From NCBI GenBank assembly GCA_963667505.2, contig OY763490.2, positions 186,001 to 250,000 on the forward strand: a DNA stretch of 64,000 bases, read 5' to 3'. This document shows positions 7,125-15,776 of the stretch, piece after piece. The translations under genes and the position numbers were made by a program. The notes under the pieces were generated by a model. The model was not told the origin of the DNA, ran no database searches, and was given only the letters and a program-made list of their open reading frames with translations. The stretch is from Aldehydirespirator sp963667505 (GTDB lineage Bacteria; Actinomycetota; Acidimicrobiia; Acidimicrobiales; Aldehydirespiratoraceae). Every line of letters begins with the position of its first letter. Position 1 is the stretch's first letter.

Positions 7125-9809
7125 GTGCCGTCGCACCTTTGCCTGTGGGGCAAGTCCAAGGGCTTGTCGTCGCCGTACCCGCTGCTCGCGCACCTCCTCG
7201 ATACGGCTGCCGCCGCTGAAGCACTGCTAGGTGAGGCGCTGCCCCGCGACCTCTCGGCTGCGGCTGCGGCGCACTGCGGGGTCGGTATCGACGAGTGGCG
7301 GCAGGCTGTGATCGTGTTGGCTGGCCTGCATGACTTCGGCAAGGCGAGCGCCGGATTCCAGAACCAAGATCCTGGCGCCTGCCCTGACTGGCTATCGGGT
7401 TGCAGAGACGCGTCCGACGCTGGTCGTCACGATCGTGTGGGAGGCAACCTGGTCTGGGACCGCTGGGACGGTCTGCGGTCTCGCTACAAGGCTGCGCAGA
7501 TTGTCGCTGGCCATCATGGCACGATCCCGACGCTAGATCAGCGCTGGATGCGCGCTTGCGGTGGGGCGGGGCTCGTTGATGATTCCCCGCCTGCGGAACT
7601 TGCAGATGCCCGCGATGAGATCTGGCGGATCGTGACCTCCGTGGTAGGGGCGTTCCCCGACATCGACTTGCCGGCCCCGGCGGCCTCGGCAGCGTTGGCC
7701 GTCGTGATTGCAGCCGACTGGATCGCTTCGGCATCATGGTTGATCGCCTGCCAGCAGCAGACGATGACGATCTCCGGTGTCTCGGACCCCGAGGCGCACT
7801 TTCGCAGAGCCCGGGATCTGGCAGCGACTCACATTCGCCTCAGTGGCCTCGTCGCGGCGGCCCCGCGACCAGCAGCCACGCCTCGAACGATGCTGGCTGA
7901 TAGCGCGGCGGAGTGGACGCCGCTGCAGGCCAGCATCGACGCCGACCTGAGCCCTACGGCCGCTGGGATAGCGGTGATTTGCGCGCCGACGGGCGAAGGC
8001 AAGACCGAGGCAGCCCTGCTCGCGGCTGACAGATTCGCTCAAGCGTGCGGGAGAAACGGATTCTTCTTTGCGATGCCGACAGTCGCGACGGCCGAGGGGC
8101 TCCATGCACGCATCGAGCGGCACGTTCAAGGTGACACGACCGGTGTGTCCGCCCCTGTCCGCCGCGTCCATTCGCAGGCGTCGCTGTATGAGGAGCCTTC
8201 TGGCAGCGTGCCAGCGCTGGCCGACGACAGCCCCGAGCATGGCACCGTGTCCGAGGATCCGGTGGCTCAGCAGGCAGCGGCAGCATGGATGTCGGGTACG
8301 CGCAAGGCGCTGCTCGCGCCGTACGGAGTGGGAACGGTGGATCAGGTTCTGCTTGGCGCGCTGAGGGCCAAGTACTCGCCGCTTCGGTTGCTCGCAGCCG
8401 CTGCCGGATGCGTGATCGTGGACGAGGCCCACTCGCTGGACCCGTACATGCGGACCCTGCTGTGCAAGGCAGTGGAGTGGCTCGCGGCCCTCGGGGCGCC
8501 CGTCGTCGTGCTGTCGGCCACCATGCCGCGCAAACGCGTGGGAGAGCTCCTTGCTTCCTACCAGCGTGGTGCTGGCAGCGCCACAACGATGCCCGCCGCA
8601 GCGCAGGGCGGCTACCCGGGATGGACGGCTTGGACGCCGACAGACGGCTACTCGGGAACCTCGACGGCACCTCGGCGGCGCTGGAGGGCCCGGTTCCATA
8701 CCGTCGACACGCCCGCCTCAGAACTAACCGACCGGATCGCCAACAAGGCTGCCGACGCGGCCGCGTCAGGGTTGTGCGTGCTCGTAGTGCGCTCCACGGT
8801 CCGAGCCGCCCAAGAGACATACGACGCTGTGGTCGCCCGTGACGGGACCCTTGAGCAGGGTGAGACGATCGACATCGTCCACTCTCGCATGCCTCAGCGA
8901 GACAGGCGCCGGCGCTCCGAGGATCTGCTACGCCGTCTCGGACCCAACAGCACTTCACGGCCACAACGGATGGTGATCGTCGCAACGCAGATAGTTGAGC
9001 AGTCCTTCGACGTCGACTTCGACCTTCTCGTGACGGACCCAGCACCGCTACCGGCGCTCTTGCAACGTGGTGGGCGGGTCCTACGCCACCGGCCCCCGCC
9101 ACCGGGCGAATCCACAGAGGCTGTCGTGTTCTGGCCCCTGACCCGGGACAAGTCGCCGTCGTACGGCTCGCTCATCTACGCGCGGGCGGACTTGATGGCC
9201 GCCCGCGCATGGCTCACCACCGCAGAGACTGACACCTCAGTCGCCGTGGTCGTGCCCGACGATGTGGCGGGCCTCGTCGAACAGGCCGACGCCGAGACCG
9301 CCGACAGCTTCGTGTTTGACTCCGCCGATGTCGAAGACGCCGCTGAAGCAACCCTGGCACAGCTGGCCCGCATTGACGCCGACAAGGCCCTTGGTCGCAG
9401 GTGGGCCATCCCTGCTCCAGACCCTGAGGCCCCGCTGGCTTATCTCACCGGCACCCTCGACACTGAGACCTCGCACCCGGGAACCCGGCATCAGGCGCGC
9501 TCGGTGCTCCTGATGCCCATCAGAGGCAACGGAGAGCACCTGCGGACGCTCCGAGGCGCAGCGCTTGATGCCGCGCCCAACCGCGTGCCCGACCGAGCCG
9601 AGGTGCGTGAAGTCTTCGACGAGGCCGTGCCTGTCTCGTACCCGAACTCCGCTTGGGCTGCTGAGCTACCGAGACTTGAAGGCGGATGGGACCGCACACC
9701 GATAGCGGGAGCCCTCCTGCTGGATGTGACATCTGGACACGCTGACCACGGCGGATACCGTCTGAGCCTGTGCCCGCGCACCGGCCTGAGAATCACCCGG
9801 ACACCATGA
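7125..9809 (+). CDS. cas3: Cas3 helicase-nuclease, type I-E
   Basis: Cas3 is recruited to Cascade-bound target DNA and degrades it while unwinding it 3'-5' with ATP. The 894-aa protein carries an N-terminal HD nuclease: H23, the H69-D70 pair in GLHDFGKA, and H130-H131 in AGHHG. The superfamily 2 helicase follows with motif I APTGEGKT near residues 286-293, motif II DEAH at 433-436, motif III LSATMP near 463-468, and motif VI QRGGRVLRH near 647. The length and domain order are those of canonical I-E Cas3. The start is GTG 7125 with GGGGGAGAC about 8 nt upstream. The stop overlaps the cse1 start by 4 bp (ATGA). All catalytic residues that I can check are present, so it should be active. Confidence 0.97.
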   Translation: MPSHLCLWGKSKGLSSPYPLLAHLLDTAAAAEALLGEALPRDLSAAAAAHCGVGIDEWRQAVIVLAGLHDFGKASAGFQNQDPGACPDWLSGCRDASDAGRHDRVGGNLVWDRWDGLRSRYKAAQIVAGHHGTIPTLDQRWMRACGGAGLVDDSPPAELADARDEIWRIVTSVVGAFPDIDLPAPAASAALAVVIAADWIASASWLIACQQQTMTISGVSDPEAHFRRARDLAATHIRLSGLVAAAPRPAATPRTMLADSAAEWTPLQASIDADLSPTAAGIAVICAPTGEGKTEAALLAADRFAQACGRNGFFFAMPTVATAEGLHARIERHVQGDTTGVSAPVRRVHSQASLYEEPSGSVPALADDSPEHGTVSEDPVAQQAAAAWMSGTRKALLAPYGVGTVDQVLLGALRAKYSPLRLLAAAAGCVIVDEAHSLDPYMRTLLCKAVEWLAALGAPVVVLSATMPRKRVGELLASYQRGAGSATTMPAAAQGGYPGWTAWTPTDGYSGTSTAPRRRWRARFHTVDTPASELTDRIANKAADAAASGLCVLVVRSTVRAAQETYDAVVARDGTLEQGETIDIVHSRMPQRDRRRRSEDLLRRLGPNSTSRPQRMVIVATQIVEQSFDVDFDLLVTDPAPLPALLQRGGRVLRHRPPPPGESTEAVVFWPLTRDKSPSYGSLIYARADLMAARAWLTTAETDTSVAVVVPDDVAGLVEQADAETADSFVFDSADVEDAAEATLAQLARIDADKALGRRWAIPAPDPEAPLAYLTGTLDTETSHPGTRHQARSVLLMPIRGNGEHLRTLRGAALDAAPNRVPDRAEVREVFDEAVPVSYPNSAWAAELPRLEGGWDRTPIAGALLLDVTSGHADHGGYRLSLCPRTGLRITRTP

Positions 9810-11320
9810 CCAGCAAGCGTGGATTCAACCTGATCGACGACCCGTGGATCCCCATTGGCGGCGGCGATGTCTCGATCAGCGAAGCACTGCTGGACGCTCA
9901 CACCCTTCCCGGATGGCCCGACGGCGACCCGGGCCTGGCCGCTGCCGTCATGCGCACCCTTGCCGTGTTCGCCTACCGCGTCACAGGCATGGACCAGCCC
10001 ATGCGCCGGAGCCGCTTCGCGCTTGAACAGCGGCACCTTCTCGACGAAGGCCGGTTCGATGCGGGTGCGGTCGTTGGCTATATCGACCGCCATCGCGACC
10101 GGTTCTGGCTCGTTGGCGCTCCCAGGGGCACGTTGCCGTTCGCGCAGGACCTGTCGCTCAAGGTCTTGGAACCGCACCCGGTGTCCAAGGCAGTCACGGC
10201 ATGGGCGTCGGGTGCGAATCCCATGCTGGGACCGCACAGCGACACCCACAGCCTTGATGCAGCCGCAGCAGCCCAGCGACTCGTGGTGCTGCGCTACTAC
10301 TCAGCCGGCGGCACGCACACAAGACATCCAGATCGCCCTGGCAAGGGTCCAGCGACGCTTGAGAATGCTCCGCTGCGCGGCACCATGTCGTTGCACCCGC
10401 ACGCCGAGACTCTGGCACGGACCTTGATAGGTCATCTCGTTCCTCCGCCCCATGACGCCCCTGGCTTCGGTGCTCCGTTCTGGGAGTCGCCGCCCGTCGA
10501 GGACCCTCTCGCTGGGCACCATGGTCAAGCAGGCCTCCTAGAGCAGCTAGCCGCCCGTCAAGACAAGACGATGCTTCTGCACCACAGCGAAGCTGACGGG
10601 ATTCACGGATTTACGATCGCCGAGGGTCCGGGCTCTGCCAGGGCGCTCTCGTGCACGGACCCGTATCTGCTGTATGACGAGGACATGTCGCCCCGCAAGC
10701 CCCGCCAGGGGCGAGACTTCTGGCGCGAGGCGGAGGCGTTGCTGACCTCGGCCGACGATGGCCGAGCCCACCTCAGCGCCGAGATACTCAACTGGGCCAG
10801 AGACGAGCATGCCTACGAACAGAGGATCTATGAGCCTTCAGAGTTCTCTTGGGCAGTCGTGTCACATCTCGGCGACCAGTCCAAGGAGATTCTGTGGGCG
10901 TTGTCGAGCGCCCCTGACCTGTTGGCGCTGTTCGCGCCTGAGGCATCGCTTCGGGCCCGCCGGTTCCTCAACGAAGCATCTTCCGCTGAGAGCGCGATGA
11001 CCAAGCAGCTAGCAAGACTACGCCACCAGACCGAGACCATGCCGGTTCGCCCCTCCGACAAGGCCGAGGTGTACGCGGCAGCCAGAGCCGAGTTCTGGAC
11101 CCAGGCCGAGCCCGACTTCTGGACCGCAGCGCTGCGCGGCATCACCTCCGATGAGCAGACCCGCAGACTGCGATCTCATGCCCTCGCCGGCTATGACACC
11201 GCGACCGCCGCTATGGCTCGGGACCAGCGATCTCTGCTGTTCGTGGAGGAGTGCCGACGATGGACCGCAGCATGGCCCCGCGCTCTGCGCGGCACACGAC
11301 CCAACAAGGAAGCCCCATGA
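9806..11320 (+). CDS. casA: Cse1/CasA, Cascade large subunit
   Basis: Cse1 (Cas8e) reads the PAM and helps recruit Cas3 in the type I-E surveillance complex. The 504-aa product starts FNLIDDPWIPI, the family's signature beginning, and has the typical mid-segment HPVSKAVTAWASGANPMLG and a C-terminal helical bundle ending near LFVEECRRWTAAWPRALRG. I start it at ATG 9806, inside the cas3 stop (4-bp overlap), rather than at an in-frame start 36 nt upstream within cas3. It is the second gene of the operon and also overlaps the next gene by 4 bp. Overlaps of this sort imply coupled translation and one transcript. Confidence 0.93.
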   Translation: MTSKRGFNLIDDPWIPIGGGDVSISEALLDAHTLPGWPDGDPGLAAAVMRTLAVFAYRVTGMDQPMRRSRFALEQRHLLDEGRFDAGAVVGYIDRHRDRFWLVGAPRGTLPFAQDLSLKVLEPHPVSKAVTAWASGANPMLGPHSDTHSLDAAAAAQRLVVLRYYSAGGTHTRHPDRPGKGPATLENAPLRGTMSLHPHAETLARTLIGHLVPPPHDAPGFGAPFWESPPVEDPLAGHHGQAGLLEQLAARQDKTMLLHHSEADGIHGFTIAEGPGSARALSCTDPYLLYDEDMSPRKPRQGRDFWREAEALLTSADDGRAHLSAEILNWARDEHAYEQRIYEPSEFSWAVVSHLGDQSKEILWALSSAPDLLALFAPEASLRARRFLNEASSAESAMTKQLARLRHQTETMPVRPSDKAEVYAAARAEFWTQAEPDFWTAALRGITSDEQTRRLRSHALAGYDTATAAMARDQRSLLFVEECRRWTAAWPRALRGTRPNKEAP

Positions 11321-11886
11321 CGCCGAAACTCACCGGGAAGACAGCAGGAACCTCCCACTCCGAACGCTGGACGGCCTATGTCGCCTTTGTCGCCGCCCAG
11401 TCCAAGCAGGCTGGTGTACGGGCGAGGCTGCGACGCTCCCTGCGCGCTGACGACAGAATCACCGCCGATGCGTACTGGATCCTCGGCGGGTGGCTGCCCG
11501 AAAATGCCGACGAGGCGCTGGTGATGGCACGAATGGCAGGATGGATCGCAGCACACCAACGCTCAAGCCCCGAGCCGCGTCGGACCATTGCGGGCGAGAT
11601 CGCCCGCACCGATTATCGGGGCAGCACAGATGCCGCTCGGCGGCTGCTCGAAGCAACCACCCGCGAAGGGGTCTCCACGGCGGTCCGCTGCCACCACATC
11701 ACACGAGCGCTTCAGGCCGCCCCGGACCCCAAACGCATCGACTGGGCCCAGATGGGCTCTGACCTTATCGGGCTCTCACGCGGCGGCGAGTGGGCGCACT
11801 ACGTCAGGTCGAGATGGTATCGCGAGTACCACAGACCCTCTCCCCAGAACGACCAAGCAGAAACCCAAGAAAGGAACCCCGAATGA
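11317..11886 (+). CDS. casB: Cse2/CasB, Cascade small subunit
   Basis: Cse2 (Cas11) dimers line the belly of Cascade and hold the displaced DNA strand. The 189-aa helical, basic protein shows the loose Cse2 pattern: W-x-AYVAFVAAQSKQAGVRARLRR near the start and a later segment of HHITRALQAAPDPKRIDWAQMGSDL. Its length is normal for the family. ATG 11317 overlaps the casA stop by 4 bp and the gene ends by overlapping casC. The family is weakly conserved; position in the operon strengthens the call. Confidence 0.9.
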   Translation: MTPKLTGKTAGTSHSERWTAYVAFVAAQSKQAGVRARLRRSLRADDRITADAYWILGGWLPENADEALVMARMAGWIAAHQRSSPEPRRTIAGEIARTDYRGSTDAARRLLEATTREGVSTAVRCHHITRALQAAPDPKRIDWAQMGSDLIGLSRGGEWAHYVRSRWYREYHRPSPQNDQAETQERNPE

Positions 11887-13031
11887 ACCGGCCACTATTC
11901 CTCGACGTGCATGTCCTGCACCCTGTGCCCTTCAGCAACCTCAACCGAGACAACCTCGGCTCGCCGAAACAACTCGTCTTTGGCGGAGCAACCAGAGCGC
12001 GCATATCCTCACAGTGCGCCAAACGGGCGACGCGGCTGTGGCTTGAAGCCAATGGCAGCTACGGCCGAGCCCTGCGTACGCGCCTCCTGCCCGAGAAGGT
12101 CCGTGCCGCGCTCACCGGTCTCCACGGGCTAAGCGACACCGATGCCATTGCCGCCACCACCAACTTGTTCGCCCTTGCCAAGATCAAGGTCTCCCAGGCC
12201 AGCGCAGACGGCGAACAGCAGGGCGCTCTTCAAGGCGATCAGCTGACCTTCACCACAACCGACGCGGCCGAGGCACTTGCGGCTGCGGCCGTCCGGCACA
12301 TGCCCGACATCACCGGCGAGAGCTTCAAGCCCAAGAAGGCCGAGCAGGATGACCTGCTCGCACCACTGGGGGAGCACAACGCCGTCATCGCCCTATGCGG
12401 GCGGATGCTCGCAGACCGTCCCAGCACCAACGTTGACGCCGCTTTGCAGATGGCCCATGCGTTCACCACTCATGTCAGCAGCTTGGAACTCGACTACTTC
12501 ACAGCCGTCGACGACGAGGTAGATGACGACGACGAGCAGACAGGTGCCGGGCACATCAACGTGAACGAGTTCACCAGCGGCGTGTTCTATCGTCACGCCA
12601 CCGTCGACCTCGACGAACTCTCGCAGCGTCTCGACAAGTCAGCGGAGGCTACGGCTGACTTGGCGCGATCCTTCGTGAGAGGCTTCATGTTGGCTGAGCC
12701 GACAGGCAAGCAGAACAGCGCCAACGCCCATACCCGTCCGGCGCTGGTGGCGGCGACTCTGCGTACTGACAGGCCCGTCTCCTACGCAGCAGCGTTCGAG
12801 GAGCCCGTATCCCGCGGTAGAGACGGCGGATTCACCGGTCCGAGCATCACGCGGCTCGCCGAGCACGCGGCTGCGGAGCAGGCCTTCTACGGCGACGAAG
12901 GCATCATCGGCGCATGGTGCGCGGCCACCGACCCGCAGGTCAACACCGATGGACTCGGCAGCCGCTTCGACAGCCTTCAAGAGTTGCTGGACAAGATCAC
13001 GGCAGCCGTCAGCGAGGGTTGGCAGACATGA
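11883..13031 (+). CDS. casC: Cas7/CasC (Cse4), Cascade backbone
   Basis: Cas7 forms the six-copy backbone that coats the crRNA spacer. The 382-aa product shows hallmark I-E sequence: LDVHVLHPVPFSNLNRDNLGSPKQLVFGGATRARISSQCAKRA at the start, a middle section with VDAALQMAHAFTTH, and the acidic insert VDDEVDDDDEQTGAGH followed by INVNEFTSGVFYRHATVDL. ATG 11883 overlaps the casB stop by 4 bp; the gene overlaps casD the same way. Length and motifs are normal and the RAMP-like fold should be complete. Confidence 0.96.
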   Translation: MNRPLFLDVHVLHPVPFSNLNRDNLGSPKQLVFGGATRARISSQCAKRATRLWLEANGSYGRALRTRLLPEKVRAALTGLHGLSDTDAIAATTNLFALAKIKVSQASADGEQQGALQGDQLTFTTTDAAEALAAAAVRHMPDITGESFKPKKAEQDDLLAPLGEHNAVIALCGRMLADRPSTNVDAALQMAHAFTTHVSSLELDYFTAVDDEVDDDDEQTGAGHINVNEFTSGVFYRHATVDLDELSQRLDKSAEATADLARSFVRGFMLAEPTGKQNSANAHTRPALVAATLRTDRPVSYAAAFEEPVSRGRDGGFTGPSITRLAEHAAAEQAFYGDEGIIGAWCAATDPQVNTDGLGSRFDSLQELLDKITAAVSEGWQT

Positions 13032-13834
13032 CCTCTGGCGTCGCGATCCTGCTCACCGGACCCTTGCAGTCGTGGGGTGGTCCCGCCCCGGGCGTGTACC
13101 GCCGTCCCACCGAAGCCACGCCGACCCTGTCGGGGATCGTGGGGCTGATCGCCAACGCGCTCGGACGTCGCCGCAGCGACCCGATTGACGACATCGCGCA
13201 TGGAGCCAACCTCACCGTGCGCGTCGACCGGCCCGGCACGCTACTTGACGACTTCCACACCGTTGGCACTCCGGGCCGCTACGCACTCGAAGCGGACAGC
13301 GCCAAGCAGCGCAAACACCCCGAGGTCACCCGCCGCCACTACCTTTCTGACGCCGCTTTCGTAGCCATCTACGCCCCTCCCCCCAACGGAATGTCGGCAC
13401 AGCAGGTGCTCAACGCCCTCAAGCACCCAGCCCGCCCCATCTACCTAGGCCGGCGCAGCTGCCCGCCCTCGGAGCGCGTCGCGCTGGGCTTGACCGATCC
13501 CGCGGTCCCGCTCGTGCAGACGCTCGCCAACAGCAAGATCCTGCGCGACCCGCCGACGCGACGCAGAGGCGCCAGCATGGACGACGCTGGCTACTACGAC
13601 GCGGCAGACGACACCCCGACTGTCGGCGTGCTCATTGAGACCACCGCCCCCCGACAGAGTTCCCACACCAGCACGATCCGCAAGGACGCTCCCTCCACCT
13701 TCGACCCTCGGCGGCTCTATCATCGCAATCGCCATGTCCGCACCGAGACCATCCAGGTCTCTGTCGACGAATGCGCAGGACGCGGCCGGCAGGCCATCGC
13801 CGCGCTCTACGACTCGCTCAGCATCACGCCGTGA
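13028..13834 (+). CDS. casD: Cas5/CasD (Cas5e)
   Basis: Cas5e caps the 5' handle of the crRNA in Cascade. The 268-aa protein begins ILLTGPLQSWGG, the standard Cas5e opening, continues with RPTEATPTLSGIVGLIANALG, and contains LGRRSCPPSERVALGL in the middle. ATG 13028 overlaps casC by 4 bp, and its own stop overlaps the GTG start of casE. It is slightly longer than E. coli CasD (224 aa) but normal for actinobacterial homologues. Confidence 0.95.
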   Translation: MTSGVAILLTGPLQSWGGPAPGVYRRPTEATPTLSGIVGLIANALGRRRSDPIDDIAHGANLTVRVDRPGTLLDDFHTVGTPGRYALEADSAKQRKHPEVTRRHYLSDAAFVAIYAPPPNGMSAQQVLNALKHPARPIYLGRRSCPPSERVALGLTDPAVPLVQTLANSKILRDPPTRRRGASMDDAGYYDAADDTPTVGVLIETTAPRQSSHTSTIRKDAPSTFDPRRLYHRNRHVRTETIQVSVDECAGRGRQAIAALYDSLSITP

Positions 13835-14463
13835 CACACCTAACCCTGCTCGAACTGAACCCGCGGACACGCGCATGCCGGCGGGACATCTCCGACCCTC
13901 AGGCCATGCACCGCACGATCATGGGCCTCTTCCCCGGCACCGATGACCCGAGCCCGCGGCGACACTGGGCTGTGCTGTGGAGAGTCGAGCCTGCAGACAC
14001 GCCCACGTTGCTCATCCAATCCGCGATCGCACCTGATCTGCACGCACTGACTGCCGACTACGGCAGCGCCCGCACGAAGCCGATTGACGGCCATCTGGAC
14101 CGCCTCATGTCCGGCATGCTCGTGAGCTACCGCGCCGTCGTCAACCCGGTGCGAACCACCCGCCGCACACACCATCCCGACGCCAGCCCCGGCCAGGCTG
14201 TCATACCCGCAGGTGAGCGCGCGGCGTGGTGGCAGAGGCGAGCGCTCGGCGCAGGCTTAGGGCTTACTGATCCTGCAACGATCACAGGACGCCCCGATCA
14301 GCGGGTCCGCCGCGGTGAGCGCCGCCTGCCGTTGTACACCGCCAGAATTGACGGCACGGCCATCATCGAGGATCCGCACCTGCTGAGAGAAGCGATTACA
14401 TGCGGTATCGGGAGAGCCAAGGCTTGGGGATGCGGCTTGCTCACTGTGTCGCCCATCACATAA
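13831..14463 (+). CDS. casE: Cas6e/CasE crRNA endonuclease
   Basis: Cas6e cuts the repeat hairpin to release mature crRNAs and stays bound to the 3' hairpin. The 210-aa product starts LTLLELNPRTRACRRDISDPQAMHRTIMGLFPG, where the His of MHR matches the family's catalytic His region, and ends with the Gly-rich RNA-binding loop GIGRAKAWGCGLLTV. The start is a GTG at 13831 overlapping the casD stop. Its substrate would be the I-E repeat, which folds as a CCCCGC/GCGGGG stem with a CCGT loop. Confidence 0.94.
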   Translation: MTHLTLLELNPRTRACRRDISDPQAMHRTIMGLFPGTDDPSPRRHWAVLWRVEPADTPTLLIQSAIAPDLHALTADYGSARTKPIDGHLDRLMSGMLVSYRAVVNPVRTTRRTHHPDASPGQAVIPAGERAAWWQRRALGAGLGLTDPATITGRPDQRVRRGERRLPLYTARIDGTAIIEDPHLLREAITCGIGRAKAWGCGLLTVSPIT

Positions 14464-14466
14464 GCG

Positions 14467-15429
14467 ATGCCTCAACTGCCGGAGCGCATGAATCGGCCCA
14501 CCCTCGTGATGCTGCCCCGTGTCAGCGACCAACTCGCGTTCACATATGTTGACCGAGCACGAATTGAGCGCGACGACAACGGAGTCCACGCCATTTTCAG
14601 AACCAAGGGTCGAGGTGTCGAACGCGTCTACCTCCCAACCGCGTCCACCGCAGCGTTCTTGATCGGCCCCGGCACGTCGGTCACCCAGCCCGCGGCGTCC
14701 CAGATACTCAAGGACGGTGCCGTGATTGTCTTGTCTGGAGAGTCGGGAGCTCACTTCCACGGCTCGCTCGTCCACGATGATCTCACGACCCGGTGGTTGC
14801 ACCTCCAAGCCTCTCAATGGGCTGACCCTGATAGCCGAGCGCGGGTCGCGAAACGGCTCTACGTGACCCGCTTCAGTGACCAGACAATCGCACAGGACAA
14901 AACTATCGATCAGCTGAGGGGCATGGAAGGACACCGAGTCAAGCAAGCATACAGAGCAATGTCTCAACGGTATGGCATACCGTTTCGTCGGGCGTACAAC
15001 CCTCAAGACTTCCATGAATCAGATCCCGTCAACCAAGCGCTCACCACAGCCAATCATATTCTATACGGAGCAGTTCATTCCGTCATCTGCGCTCTCGGTG
15101 CTTCTCCCGCATTGGGCTTCATTCACACAGGCGGGCAGAGATCGTTCGTCTACGACATTGCGGACCTCTATAAGCTCGAGACGGCAATCCCCAGCGCTTT
15201 CGCTGCCGCCTGCGGTGAGGACGCCGTAAAGACCGTTAGGCGTCTCATGCGCCAGAACTGGAGGATGCTGCGGCTCACCCGACGGATCGTGGCGGACGTT
15301 CAGCATGTGCTCGACCCCGACGCCTCGCAGGAACCACCCACTCCACATGTCCCGGACGACGGCGTCGTGCACCTGTGGTCCCCTGAACGGGGCCCCTTGC
15401 CCGCAGGCGTCAACTACGCAGACCTATGA
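14467..15429 (+). CDS. cas1: Cas1 integrase, type I-E
   Basis: Cas1 with Cas2 captures protospacers and inserts them beside the leader. The 320-aa protein has the I-E order of active residues: E154 in GMEGHRVK, H220 in GFIHTGG and D233 in YDIADLYK. Spacing H220-D233 equals that of E. coli Cas1 (H208-D221). It starts 3 bp after the casE stop and overlaps cas2 by 4 bp (ATGA). All catalytic residues are present, so adaptation should be possible in principle. Confidence 0.97.
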   Translation: MPQLPERMNRPTLVMLPRVSDQLAFTYVDRARIERDDNGVHAIFRTKGRGVERVYLPTASTAAFLIGPGTSVTQPAASQILKDGAVIVLSGESGAHFHGSLVHDDLTTRWLHLQASQWADPDSRARVAKRLYVTRFSDQTIAQDKTIDQLRGMEGHRVKQAYRAMSQRYGIPFRRAYNPQDFHESDPVNQALTTANHILYGAVHSVICALGASPALGFIHTGGQRSFVYDIADLYKLETAIPSAFAAACGEDAVKTVRRLMRQNWRMLRLTRRIVADVQHVLDPDASQEPPTPHVPDDGVVHLWSPERGPLPAGVNYADL

Positions 15430-15758
15430 GCGCGCACGCGACGATGGTGCTAGTCGCAGTACCGCCTAATGTCCGCCACGCTCTCACGCGCTGGATGATC
15501 GAACCCGCCGCAGGCGTCTTTGTCGGCACCATGTCGGCAAGGGTCAGGGAAGAACTGTGGGCCACAGTCGAACGAGAGACGCACGGAGGATGGGCGTTGC
15601 TCATATACCCCGACGAGACCGAACAGGGCTTCTCCATCCGCGCCTGCGGAGAGGACCGTCGGCACATCATCGACCTGGACGGCCTCCAGTTGGTGTCGCT
15701 ACCAGCAGCGCATCTTGACAATCCAATAGTGCCGCCAATTCCGGCTGTGCCCTCCTAA
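15426..15758 (+). CDS. cas2: Cas2, type I-E
   Basis: Cas2e bridges two Cas1 dimers in the integration complex. The 110-aa product reads MVLVAVPPNVRHALTRWMIEPAAGVFVGTM, then ELWATVERETHGGWALLIYPDETEQGFSIRACG, the standard Cas2e pattern including GV(F/Y)VG. It closes the operon; only 18 bp separate its TAA from the first CRISPR repeat, so any leader must overlap the end of this gene. Confidence 0.96.
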   Translation: MSAHATMVLVAVPPNVRHALTRWMIEPAAGVFVGTMSARVREELWATVERETHGGWALLIYPDETEQGFSIRACGEDRRHIIDLDGLQLVSLPAAHLDNPIVPPIPAVPS

Positions 15759-15776
15759 ACCACCAGTTCGCGGAGG